Below are positions 1-5,017 of a stretch of 5,017 bases of DNA, piece after piece. The translations under genes were made by a program, and so were the position numbers. The notes under the pieces were generated by a model. It was not told where the DNA came from and did no database searches. It saw nothing but the letters and a program-made list of their open reading frames with translations. Numbering within the stretch: position 1 is the first letter of the stretch; every line of letters begins with the position of its first letter. The stretch lies in contig PKTO01000292.1 of NCBI GenBank assembly GCA_002869095.1, positions 1 to 5,017 of the forward strand, in the 5' to 3' direction. This DNA comes from Clostridiales bacterium (GTDB lineage: Bacteria > Bacillota > Clostridia > Peptostreptococcales > BM714).

Positions 1-563
1 TACATTCTGTGACATGTGGAAGTGACGATGTGAACAGAATTTTATTAAGTCCCGAACCGGAGGCTAAAAGGACAGTTGAAGGGGATATGGGTGTCTTTGT
101 GAGCATGGAGAACATACTTCGCATGATAGGCGAAAAGGGATTGAAAGAAAGTTTTGGAGCAAACATCGAAAAACTGATATCGAATTACAGTTTTTTTCCG
201 CGAAGCAAAGATGAAATAAAGCTTGTTGAAATAATGACAGAAAAAGCAATATCGGTTGAGCTCGACAGGCATTCCGGCAATTACAGGGATGTTTACGGAA
301 CAAGCGGAAAAAGAAAATATGCAGAAGGAAAGGACCTGACTGCAGTAAAATTCATAATCGGCACTGGAGGTGCACTTACACGCCTTCCCAAAGGAAGGGA
401 AGTCATCAGGAAAGTCGTCGAACGCGACATAAAGGAAAAATTGAACCCGAGAAAAGATGTGGAAATACTTATTGATGAAAAATATATAATGGCTTCACTT
501 GGCGTATTATCAATAAAATATCCCGGTTTTGCAATCGAAATGCTGAAAAAGAGTTTTGTATGA
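1..563 (+). CDS. GlmL/MutL-family accessory protein of a B12-dependent mutase, C-terminal part (5' end outside window)
   Basis: The reading frame is open from the left edge (first whole codon at 3-5, His) to the TGA at 561-563, giving about 187 C-terminal residues of a protein whose family is normally about 450-600 residues. The in-frame GTG at 9 is an internal Val, not a start: the preceding His-Ser fits the family's phosphate-binding GGATTD-x-HS segment, cut by the edge. Seen directly are PEPEAKRTVEGDMGVFVS (about 51-104), IIGTGGALTRLP (354-389) and a YIMASLGVLS tail, all characteristic of GlmL/MutL. Family knowledge: these actin/Hsp70-fold proteins are encoded beside glutamate mutase, ornithine aminomutase and similar adenosylcobalamin enzymes, and are thought to protect or reactivate them in the cytoplasm. 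The partner mutase would lie upstream and is not visible, so the substrate (glutamate, ornithine or other) cannot be decided. It is probably the last gene of its operon, because a terminator-like hairpin follows. Confidence 0.85.
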   Translation, partial: HSVTCGSDDVNRILLSPEPEAKRTVEGDMGVFVSMENILRMIGEKGLKESFGANIEKLISNYSFFPRSKDEIKLVEIMTEKAISVELDRHSGNYRDVYGTSGKRKYAEGKDLTAVKFIIGTGGALTRLPKGREVIRKVVERDIKEKLNPRKDVEILIDEKYIMASLGVLSIKYPGFAIEMLKKSFV

Positions 564-625
564 AAAAGTGAATCAATCAAAATCATCATCACACAACAAC
601 AATGCGAATAAAAAGGTTATAATGT

Positions 626-655
626 AAGGGAGGTCGAAGGCCTCCCTTTGCTTTG
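626..655 (+). terminator. Probable intrinsic terminator after the GlmL/MutL-family gene
   Basis: A perfect 8-bp stem, AAGGGAGG (626-633) with CCTCCCTT (641-648), closes a 7-nt loop and is followed by an interrupted T-rich stretch (TTTGCTTTG). The stem is GC-rich against an AT-rich background. It lies 63 nt after the stop codon of the mutase accessory gene and 54 nt before rarA, separating two functionally unrelated units. The U tract is weak, so termination may be partial. The rest of the 564-701 gap is low-complexity A/C-rich sequence with no small ORF I can support. Confidence 0.7.
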
Positions 656-681
656 TGAAACAATGGATAGAAGGTTTTAAT
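653..681 (+). promoter_or_regulatory. Weak candidate sigma-A promoter for rarA
   Basis: TTGTGA (653-658, 4 of 6 to the -35 consensus) and TTTAAT (676-681, 5 of 6 to the -10 consensus) are separated by exactly 17 nt, directly after the terminator hairpin. Initiation would fall near 688, leaving a very short leader beginning at the SD (AAAAGGGTGA, 688-697). An alternative is the perfect TATAAT at 618-623, which has no convincing -35. This assignment rests on pattern matching only. Confidence 0.35.
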
Positions 682-701
682 ATTTTGAAAAGGGTGATTT
701 T

Positions 702-1955
702 ATGGAGCCGCTGGCAGTAAGAATAAGGCCTGAAAGATTGGAAGATGTTGTCGGGCAAAAGCACATCATAGGAAAAGGCAAATTGATTGACAGCATAATG
801 GAAAAAAAGAGACTGATGAATATGATTTTTTACGGACCGCCAGGGACGGGCAAAACAACAGTAGCCAATCTTCTTGCGAAAATAACGGATAGAAAATTTT
901 ACAAAATCAATGCGACCAATGCGGGTGTTGGAGACTTGAAGAAGGTAATAGGCGAACTTGACACATTGCTTGCAATCAATGGAGCCGTATTGTACGTTGA
1001 CGAGATTCAGCATTTCAACAGAAAACAGCAGCAGGTTTTGCTTGAACATACCGAAAACGGGAAAATAATACTGATAGCAAGCACAACGGAGAATCCCTTT
1101 CAGTATGTTTATAAAGCATTGCTAAGCCGTTCTATGCTATTTGAGTTCCGTGCGATAAGTCCTGAGGATATGCTGCAAGGAATCCAGGCGTCAAAATTGC
1201 GCATCGAAGCGGAGTCCGGCAAAAAAATATTGTATGATGAGAATTCAATTCTGGCGATGGCGCGTCATGCGGCTGGCGATTATAGAAAGATGCTGAACTA
1301 CATCGAAATAGGACTCTTGCTTGAAAACGGAAATGAAGTTGTATTTGAAGAAGAATTGGTCGAAAGAATATTGCAAAAAAAAGTCTTCAGTTATGACAGG
1401 ACGGGAGACGAATACTATGACATAATAAGCGCTTTCCAGAAATCCGTCAGGGGAAGCGATGCCGACGCGGCTGTCCACTACCTTGCAAGGCTTGTTGAGG
1501 CTGGGGACATAAAGCCGATTTGCAGACGATTGCTTGTGATGGCGGCCGAGGATATCGGTTTGGCGTATCCAAATGCAATCAGCATTGTAAAGTCATGTGT
1601 TGACTCTGCACTTTTTGTGGGACTTCCGGAAGCAAGAATAATTTTATCTGAAGCCGCTTTGCTGCTTGCGCTCATGCCAAAATCGAATTCAGCGATGATT
1701 GCAGTCGACAGTGCCCTGCAGGACATTGAAAATGGCGAAATCGGTCAAGTGCCAAATCATTTGAGGGACAGCCATTTTACAGGGGCAAAGAGGCTGAATC
1801 GCGGAAAAGGCTACAAATACCCTCACAGCTATGACAACCATTATGTAAAGCAGCAATATATGCCGGAAATATTGAAGGACAAAAAGTATTACGAATCATC
1901 TCAAACGGGCCAGGAAATAAAATTTTCGGAGTATAATAAAAAGCTCAAGAAATAA
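702..1955 (+). CDS. rarA: Replication-associated recombination protein RarA (MgsA/YrvN-type AAA+ ATPase)
   Basis: This 417-residue protein matches the usual RarA length (about 420-450). It is a cytoplasmic AAA+ ATPase of the clamp-loader clade, acting as a tetramer at stalled replication forks and single-strand DNA ends. Visible motifs are the N-terminal RP-x-x-LEDVVGQ box (9-19), Walker A GPPGTGKT (45-52), Walker B VLYVDEI (96-102) followed by the family-specific HFNRKQQQ, sensor 1 STTENP (127-132), arginine-finger SR (142-143) and a sensor 2 GDYRKMLN (192-199). The last reads GDYR where GDAR is common. The C-terminal half holds the RarA-specific oligomerisation domain, including the RRLLVMAAEDIGLAYP block (275-290) and the GKGYKYPHSY tail (368-377). 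The ATG at 702 is preceded by AAAAGGGTGA at good spacing. RarA is commonly found just upstream of the Rrf2-iscS-mnmA block in Bacillota, but no mechanistic link to Fe-S assembly is visible. No terminator separates it from the next promoter, which begins 3 nt after its stop. Confidence 0.96.
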   Translation: MEPLAVRIRPERLEDVVGQKHIIGKGKLIDSIMEKKRLMNMIFYGPPGTGKTTVANLLAKITDRKFYKINATNAGVGDLKKVIGELDTLLAINGAVLYVDEIQHFNRKQQQVLLEHTENGKIILIASTTENPFQYVYKALLSRSMLFEFRAISPEDMLQGIQASKLRIEAESGKKILYDENSILAMARHAAGDYRKMLNYIEIGLLLENGNEVVFEEELVERILQKKVFSYDRTGDEYYDIISAFQKSVRGSDADAAVHYLARLVEAGDIKPICRRLLVMAAEDIGLAYPNAISIVKSCVDSALFVGLPEARIILSEAALLLALMPKSNSAMIAVDSALQDIENGEIGQVPNHLRDSHFTGAKRLNRGKGYKYPHSYDNHYVKQQYMPEILKDKKYYESSQTGQEIKFSEYNKKLKK

Positions 1956-1957
1956 AG

Positions 1958-1986
1958 TTGACAAATTTACTAGGGTATTATATAAT
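1958..1986 (+). promoter_or_regulatory. Consensus sigma-A promoter of the Rrf2-iscS-iscU-mnmA operon
   Basis: TTGACA (1958-1963) and TATAAT (1981-1986) are both perfect six-base matches with the optimal 17-nt spacer. The expected start of transcription is about 1992-1994. A 12-of-12 consensus promoter is intrinsically strong, so it probably needs a repressor. The encoded Rrf2 protein is the obvious candidate. The -35 box begins 3 nt after the rarA stop. Confidence 0.9.
1964..1979 (+). promoter_or_regulatory. Candidate Rrf2/IscR autoregulatory operator in the promoter spacer
   Basis: The 16 bases between the two promoter boxes form an imperfect dyad centred on CTAG (AATTTACT / AGGGTATT, 5 of 8 paired positions match symmetrically). 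Members of the Rrf2 family (IscR, CymR, NsrR) bind as dimers to AT-rich dyads of roughly this size at their own promoters, and a site between -35 and -10 would occlude RNA polymerase. The identity of the site is inferred from position and partial symmetry, not from a motif match. Confidence 0.45.
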
Positions 1987-2035
1987 CTCCTTGAATCCCG
2001 AGCAATAAACTATGGATTCAAGGAGATGATTTTTT
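1985..2035 (+). repeat. Perfect 14-bp inverted repeat over the promoter and the regulator's ribosome binding site, followed by T6
   Basis: ATCTCCTTGAATCC (1985-1998) is exactly complementary to GGATTCAAGGAGAT (2014-2027), with a 15-nt loop. The right arm contains the SD AAGGAGATGA of the regulator gene, and TTTTTT (2030-2035) runs into its TTG start. The left arm starts inside the -10 box and its anti-SD portion (1987-1991, pairing with 2021-2025) lies upstream of the expected transcription start. In read-through RNA from rarA it would form a long hairpin that hides the SD and resembles a terminator. In RNA from the local promoter only about 6-8 bp nearest the loop could form. The repeat is certain; its function is inferred. 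Confidence 0.75.
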
Positions 2036-2492
2036 GAAGCTCTCAACTAAGGGAAGGTATGGATTGAGGGCCATGTTTTATCTGGCTCTTAAATATGGCG
2101 AAGGTCCTGTGCCTTTAAGTGAGATAAGCGATGAACAGGGAATATCGATAAGCTATTTGGAGCAGCTTTTTTCATCACTTAGGAAAAAGGGATTGGTAGT
2201 CAGCATAAGGGGCGCGAATGGTGGATACAAACTGTCAAAATCTCCGCAAGACACGATTGTGGGAGACATTCTCAGGGCTCTTGAAGGGACTTTGGCACCT
2301 ACGGATTGTGTGGTTGACGGCGAAGAAGAAAAATACTCTTACAATGACCATTGTGTCACGCAGCACGTATGGAGAAAGATCAGGGACAGCATAACAAGGG
2401 TTGTCGATTCAATTACATTGAACGACATGATAAAGGATTACAACAGCATGAACAATTGCAGCAGCTGCATGATTGAGAATAAAATAAAATGA
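2034..2492 (+). CDS. iscR: IscR-like Rrf2-family transcriptional regulator
   Basis: This 152-residue protein is a full-length Rrf2 winged-helix regulator. It begins MKLSTKGRYGLRAM, has the recognition region ISISYLEQLFSSLRKKGLV (38-56) with Glu43 as in E. coli IscR, then the wing SIRGANGGYKL (57-67) and the dimerisation helix around CVTQHVWRKIRDSI (107-120). Start is TTG at 2034, set by SD AGGAGATGA with four intervening bases and by the family N-terminus. Aligned by eye with E. coli IscR, Cys92 and Cys107 occupy the first and third cluster-ligand positions. The middle cysteine is replaced by Tyr101, and the His ligand position is Gln110, with His111 beside it. An extra C-terminal CxxC (142, 145) is present. 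The two in-loop cysteines and the adjacent iscS/iscU favour an IscR-type sensor, but a CymR-like cysteine-metabolism repressor cannot be excluded. It is first in its operon, so autoregulation is likely. Its stop overlaps an in-frame ATG of iscS. Confidence 0.9.
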   Translation: MKLSTKGRYGLRAMFYLALKYGEGPVPLSEISDEQGISISYLEQLFSSLRKKGLVVSIRGANGGYKLSKSPQDTIVGDILRALEGTLAPTDCVVDGEEEKYSYNDHCVTQHVWRKIRDSITRVVDSITLNDMIKDYNSMNNCSSCMIENKIK

Positions 2493-2493
2493 T

Positions 2494-2509
2494 GGGGGAT
2501 GATGTTTTG
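2494..2509 (+). promoter_or_regulatory. Ribosome binding site that sets the iscS start at TTG 2507
   Basis: GGGGGATGATG precedes TTG (2507-2509). The stretch GATGATGTTTTGAA (2498-2511) matches GATGATTTTTTGAA (2025-2038) in front of the regulator gene at 13 of 14 positions, with the same SD-to-TTG spacing. The upstream ATG alternatives (2489 and 2492) have only a weak A-rich stretch before them. The site sits immediately after the regulator stop codon, fitting translational coupling. Confidence 0.65.
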
Positions 2510-3664
2510 AAAAGGAATGTTTATTTGGATTATTCTGCTACGACTCCTGTAAAAAAAGAAGTATTTGAAGCGATGGTGCCTTACTATACCGAAAACTTCG
2601 GAAACCCTTCAAGTATTTACAGATATGGAAGAGAAGCAAAATCGGTTGTCGACAAATCGCGTGAAATAATCGCAGGAACCATAAATGCCTCAACAAATGA
2701 AATATATTTTTGTGCAGGCGGTTCGGAGGCCGACAACTGGGCCTTAAAGGGAATTGCCGAAGCAAACGCCAATAAGGGAAAGCATATAATAACAAGCAAG
2801 ATCGAACACCATGCGGTTCTTCACAGCTGCGAATATCTTGAGACCAGAGGATTTGAAGTGACATATCTTGATGTTGACGAGTACGGAATGGTTGATTTAA
2901 ACGATCTTAAGAATGCAATCAGAAAAGACACCATACTGATTTCCATAATGTATGTCAACAATGAAGTCGGAACAGTTCAACCCATAGCGGAAATAGGGAA
3001 AATAGCCAAGGAAAACGGCATATATTTCCATACTGATGCGGTTCAGTCATACGGGCACATTAAGATTGATGTGGAGAAATTGGGAGTCGACCTTATGACT
3101 ATTTCATCACATAAAATTTACGGACCTAAAGGCGTTGGAGCGCTCTATATCAGAAAAGGGACAAAAATCAATCAGTTTATACATGGGGGAGCGCAGGAAA
3201 GAAGCATGCGTGCCGGTACTGAAAACCTTGCTGCTATTGCAGGATTCGGCAAGGCCGCTTCCATAGCCGATGAAACACTCGATGAACACAGAACAAGGCT
3301 GATAGCTTTGAGGGATAAGATGATTAATGAAATTTCAAGCAGGATAGGCCATGTGAAACTGAATGGGCATCCTACTGAACGCCATCCTGGAAATGTCAAC
3401 TTCTGCTTCGAATTCATAGAGGGTGAATCATTGTTGCTCCTTCTGGACAACCAGGGAATTGCCGCTTCAAGCGGTTCGGCATGCACATCGGGCTCTTTGG
3501 ATCCGTCCCATGTACTTATGGCATTGGGATTGCCCCATGAAATTGCCCATGGCTCGCTAAGATTGACAATTGGCGATTTTACAACAGAAGAAGACGTAGA
3601 CTATACCGTTGAGAAATTAGTTGGCATTGTTGAGAAGTTGAGAGAAATATCTCCGCTTCATTAA
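2507..3664 (+). CDS. iscS: Cysteine desulfurase IscS (NifS/IscS class V aminotransferase fold)
   Basis: IscS is a PLP-dependent cytosolic homodimer that converts L-cysteine to L-alanine and carries the sulfur as a persulfide for Fe-S assembly and tRNA thiolation. From TTG 2507 it is 385 residues, beginning MKRNVYLDYSATTPV as expected for the family. Starting at ATG 2489, which overlaps the regulator stop as ATGA, would add six residues (391) but lacks a good SD. In 385-residue numbering the motifs are GNPSS (33-37), the PLP-stacking IEHHA (99-103), the DAVQS segment (177-181), the PLP Schiff-base lysine in SSHKIYGPKGVGALY (K203) and the catalytic cysteine in SSGSACTSG (C326). The long active-site loop makes this a group I (IscS/NifS) rather than SufS enzyme. 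It ends in tandem in-frame stops TAA TAG. The neighbours iscU and mnmA are its expected sulfur acceptors. Confidence 0.97.
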   Translation: MKRNVYLDYSATTPVKKEVFEAMVPYYTENFGNPSSIYRYGREAKSVVDKSREIIAGTINASTNEIYFCAGGSEADNWALKGIAEANANKGKHIITSKIEHHAVLHSCEYLETRGFEVTYLDVDEYGMVDLNDLKNAIRKDTILISIMYVNNEVGTVQPIAEIGKIAKENGIYFHTDAVQSYGHIKIDVEKLGVDLMTISSHKIYGPKGVGALYIRKGTKINQFIHGGAQERSMRAGTENLAAIAGFGKAASIADETLDEHRTRLIALRDKMINEISSRIGHVKLNGHPTERHPGNVNFCFEFIEGESLLLLLDNQGIAASSGSACTSGSLDPSHVLMALGLPHEIAHGSLRLTIGDFTTEEDVDYTVEKLVGIVEKLREISPLH

Positions 3665-3685
3665 TAGAGGAACGAGGGGGTAAAT

Positions 3686-4102
3686 ATGTATTCAGAAAAG
3701 GTTATGGATCATTTTATGAATCCAAGGAATGTGGGAGAAATCGAAAATGCCGATGGAGTGGGTGAGGTTGGAAACCCGCAATGCGGCGATATAATGAAAA
3801 TTTTTCTTAAAATAGAAAATGATATTATAGTTGACGCGAAATTCAAGACATTCGGTTGCGGATCCGCTATAGCTTCCTCGAGCATGGCAACGGAATTGAT
3901 AAAGGGAAAATCGATTGACGAAGTGGTAAGCCTTACAAACAGGGCTGTTGTGGAAGCTTTGGACGGTTTGCCGCCCAAAAAAGTGCATTGCTCGGTATTG
4001 GCGGAAGACGCAATAAAGGTTGCATTGATGGATTACGCAAAAAAGAACAATTTGAATATAAAGGGACTTGAAAATTTCAAAGTAAGAGAACATGAACATT
4101 AA
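3686..4102 (+). CDS. iscU: Fe-S cluster assembly scaffold protein IscU
   Basis: This 138-residue protein has the complete IscU core. Iron-sulfur clusters are assembled on it from IscS-derived sulfur before transfer to apo-proteins. The ligand set is intact: Cys33 and Asp35 in NPQCGDIM, Cys58 in FKTFGCGSAIASSS, and His101-Cys102 in KKVHCS. The loop recognised by the HscA chaperone in E. coli (LPPVK) reads LPPKK (95-99). Start ATG 3686 has a strong SD, GAGGGGG, 5 nt upstream, and the gene begins 21 nt after the iscS stop. The C-terminus is roughly ten residues longer than E. coli IscU and ends in the charged string REHEH. The spacing of Cys58 and HC102 and the absence of a SufU-type insertion favour IscU over SufU. 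No hscA, hscB or fdx follows; mnmA comes next instead. Confidence 0.96.
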   Translation: MYSEKVMDHFMNPRNVGEIENADGVGEVGNPQCGDIMKIFLKIENDIIVDAKFKTFGCGSAIASSSMATELIKGKSIDEVVSLTNRAVVEALDGLPPKKVHCSVLAEDAIKVALMDYAKKNNLNIKGLENFKVREHEH

Positions 4103-4103
4103 T

Positions 4104-5017
4104 ATGAATGGTAAATTGAACAAGAACAAAGTAGTGATTGGAATGAGCGGAGGAGTGGACAGTTCTGTTGCTGCCCATATATTGAAAGAGAAAGGTTATG
4201 ATGTGACAGGTGTTTATCTGAATCTTTGGGAAACGATAGACGGTGGACGATTCAGACATTCGGCAAAAGAAAATGAAAGGGATGCGAGGGATGTCTGTGA
4301 AAAATTGGGCATAGACTTCATTTCAAAAAACCATGAAGAATCTTTCAAGAACGAAGTAGTCGAATATTTCATAAACGAATATCTAAGTGGCAGAACCCCC
4401 AATCCTTGTGTGCAATGCAACAAAACGATCAAATTCAAGTATCTGATGGAAGCAGCGGATGATGTCGGAGCATATTATATGGCTACGGGACATTATGTAA
4501 AGGTTGCAAAAGACGAAACGAGCGGTAGATATTACGTGAAGCGAACAAAAAACGACAAAGATCAAAGCTATATGTTTTATACACTGTCGCAAGAGTGCAT
4601 TTCAAGGTTGCTCATGCCTCTTGGAGATATAAGAGACAAGAACGATGTCAGAAGAAGAGCAGTTGAAATAGGACTGAATATTGCGGATAAAAAAGACAGC
4701 CAGGAAATTTGTTTCATACAAGATAATGACTATGGTGGATTTTTGGAGAGAAATGTCAAGAATAAAATCGAACCGGGAAAATTTATCGATGAAAAGGGGA
4801 ATATTCTTGGGCGTCACAATGGAATCCCATTCTATACGATCGGGCAAAGGAAAGGGCTTGGAATAGCCTTGGGCAAGCCAATGTATGTAAAAGAGATAAA
4901 CATAGACAATAATAACATTATGTTAACCGATAATTCCTCTTTATATACAAGAAGACTCGTGGCGGAAAAAGTCAACAGCGTTAAATACAAGCGTATTCCT
5001 GAAGACAGGGTGTTTGA
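4104..5017 (+). CDS. mnmA: tRNA-specific 2-thiouridylase MnmA, N-terminal part (3' end outside window)
   Basis: The frame is open to the right edge, giving about 304 of an expected 360 or so residues. MnmA is an ATP-dependent enzyme that adenylates U34 of tRNA-Lys, -Glu and -Gln and replaces O2 with sulfur passed from IscS. In numbering from ATG 4104 the motifs are the PP-loop GMSGGVDSSVA (13-23), the TPNPCVQCNKTIKF block (98-111) with Cys102 and catalytic Cys105, ATGHYV, KDQSYMFYTLS, DSQEICFI (198-205) with the persulfide Cys203, and TIGQRKGLGI. Asp is usual at position 102 in E. coli, so the CxxC is a variant. Two starts are possible: ATG 4104, 1 nt after the iscU stop, and in-frame ATG 4092, overlapping iscU by 11 nt and adding four residues. 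Neither has a strong SD (only AAGAGA at 4084-4089), so translation probably depends on coupling to iscU. No frameshift or internal stop was found. Confidence 0.96.
   Translation, partial: MNGKLNKNKVVIGMSGGVDSSVAAHILKEKGYDVTGVYLNLWETIDGGRFRHSAKENERDARDVCEKLGIDFISKNHEESFKNEVVEYFINEYLSGRTPNPCVQCNKTIKFKYLMEAADDVGAYYMATGHYVKVAKDETSGRYYVKRTKNDKDQSYMFYTLSQECISRLLMPLGDIRDKNDVRRRAVEIGLNIADKKDSQEICFIQDNDYGGFLERNVKNKIEPGKFIDEKGNILGRHNGIPFYTIGQRKGLGIALGKPMYVKEINIDNNNIMLTDNSSLYTRRLVAEKVNSVKYKRIPEDRVF

Noticed and set aside
9..11. GTG as the start of a complete 184-residue gene
   Set aside because: The frame stays open to the left edge, the two residues before it fit the GlmL/MutL family, there is no ribosome binding site, and the protein would lack its N-terminal ATPase region.
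573..1049. 158-codon open frame on the minus strand
   Set aside because: It lies antisense to the intergenic region and the Walker A/B coding part of rarA, has no recognisable domain or ribosome binding site, and its Phe/Tyr/Cys-rich composition is typical of the complement of AT-rich coding DNA.
1985..2027. Reading the inverted repeat simply as the rarA terminator
   Set aside because: A terminator function is possible for read-through RNA, but the stem is only about 43% GC, its right arm is the SD of the next gene, and the left arm overlaps the promoter, so a plain terminator label would hide the more likely regulatory role.
1956..2033. T-box or other riboswitch leader for the cysteine/Fe-S operon
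   Set aside because: The leader from the predicted start to the TTG codon is only about 40 nt, too short for a T-box or SAM riboswitch, and no T-box sequence is present.
3692..4129. 145-codon open frame on the minus strand
   Set aside because: It covers the complement of iscU almost exactly, with iscU's conserved ligands on the other strand. There is no family signature and no promoter for it.
4681..4866. 61-codon open frame on the + strand, out of frame with mnmA
   Set aside because: It lies fully inside mnmA, whose own frame shows the conserved ICFI and GQRKGLG motifs through this stretch, and there is no SD in front of it.
1..5017. CRISPR arrays, insertion sequences, tRNA or rRNA genes, phage or defence modules
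   Set aside because: No direct-repeat arrays, transposase motifs, tRNA-like folds or rRNA segments were seen. Nearly the whole window is explained by conserved coding sequence.

Overview
The window looks like chromosomal DNA of a low-GC Bacillota bacterium, most likely an anaerobic member of Clostridia or a close relative. The reasons are AT-rich DNA with heavy use of ATA and AGA/AGG codons, strong purine Shine-Dalgarno (SD) sites, TTG start codons, and the gene order rarA - Rrf2 regulator - iscS - iscU - mnmA, which is typical of that group. All genes are on the + strand. The lineage is inferred from style and gene order, not from a database match.

Layout. Positions 1-563 hold the 3' part of a gene for a GlmL/MutL-family protein, the ATPase-like accessory factor of B12-dependent carbon-skeleton and amino mutases. 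This suggests that the upstream DNA belongs to an amino-acid fermentation cluster. A hairpin at 626-648 probably terminates it. Next comes rarA (702-1955), an AAA+ ATPase of replication-fork maintenance. A perfect-consensus sigma-A promoter (1958-1986) starts 3 nt after the rarA stop codon and drives an Fe-S/sulfur operon: an IscR-like Rrf2 regulator (2034-2492), cysteine desulfurase IscS (about 2507-3664), scaffold IscU (3686-4102) and tRNA 2-thiouridylase MnmA (4104 to the end, cut off by the window).

How the genes work together. IscS removes sulfur from cysteine. The persulfide is passed either to IscU, where Fe-S clusters are built, or to MnmA, which thiolates U34 of Lys, Glu and Gln tRNAs. 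The Rrf2 protein probably senses Fe-S or cysteine status and controls its own promoter, where an imperfect dyad fills the -35/-10 spacer. Stop/start spacings after the regulator are tight (overlap or 14 nt, 21 nt, overlap or 1 nt), so the four genes are probably one transcript with translational coupling.

The most unusual element is a perfect 14-bp inverted repeat (1985-1998 / 2014-2027). Its left arm lies between the -10 box and the expected transcription start, and its right arm is the SD of the regulator gene. Only transcripts reading through from rarA would carry the full SD-sequestering hairpin. Transcripts from the operon's own promoter would lack the anti-SD part. Other points of interest are the loss of the middle cysteine ligand in the IscR-like protein and a CxxC motif in MnmA. 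The genes themselves belong to well-known families, and I do not see a wholly new multi-gene system.
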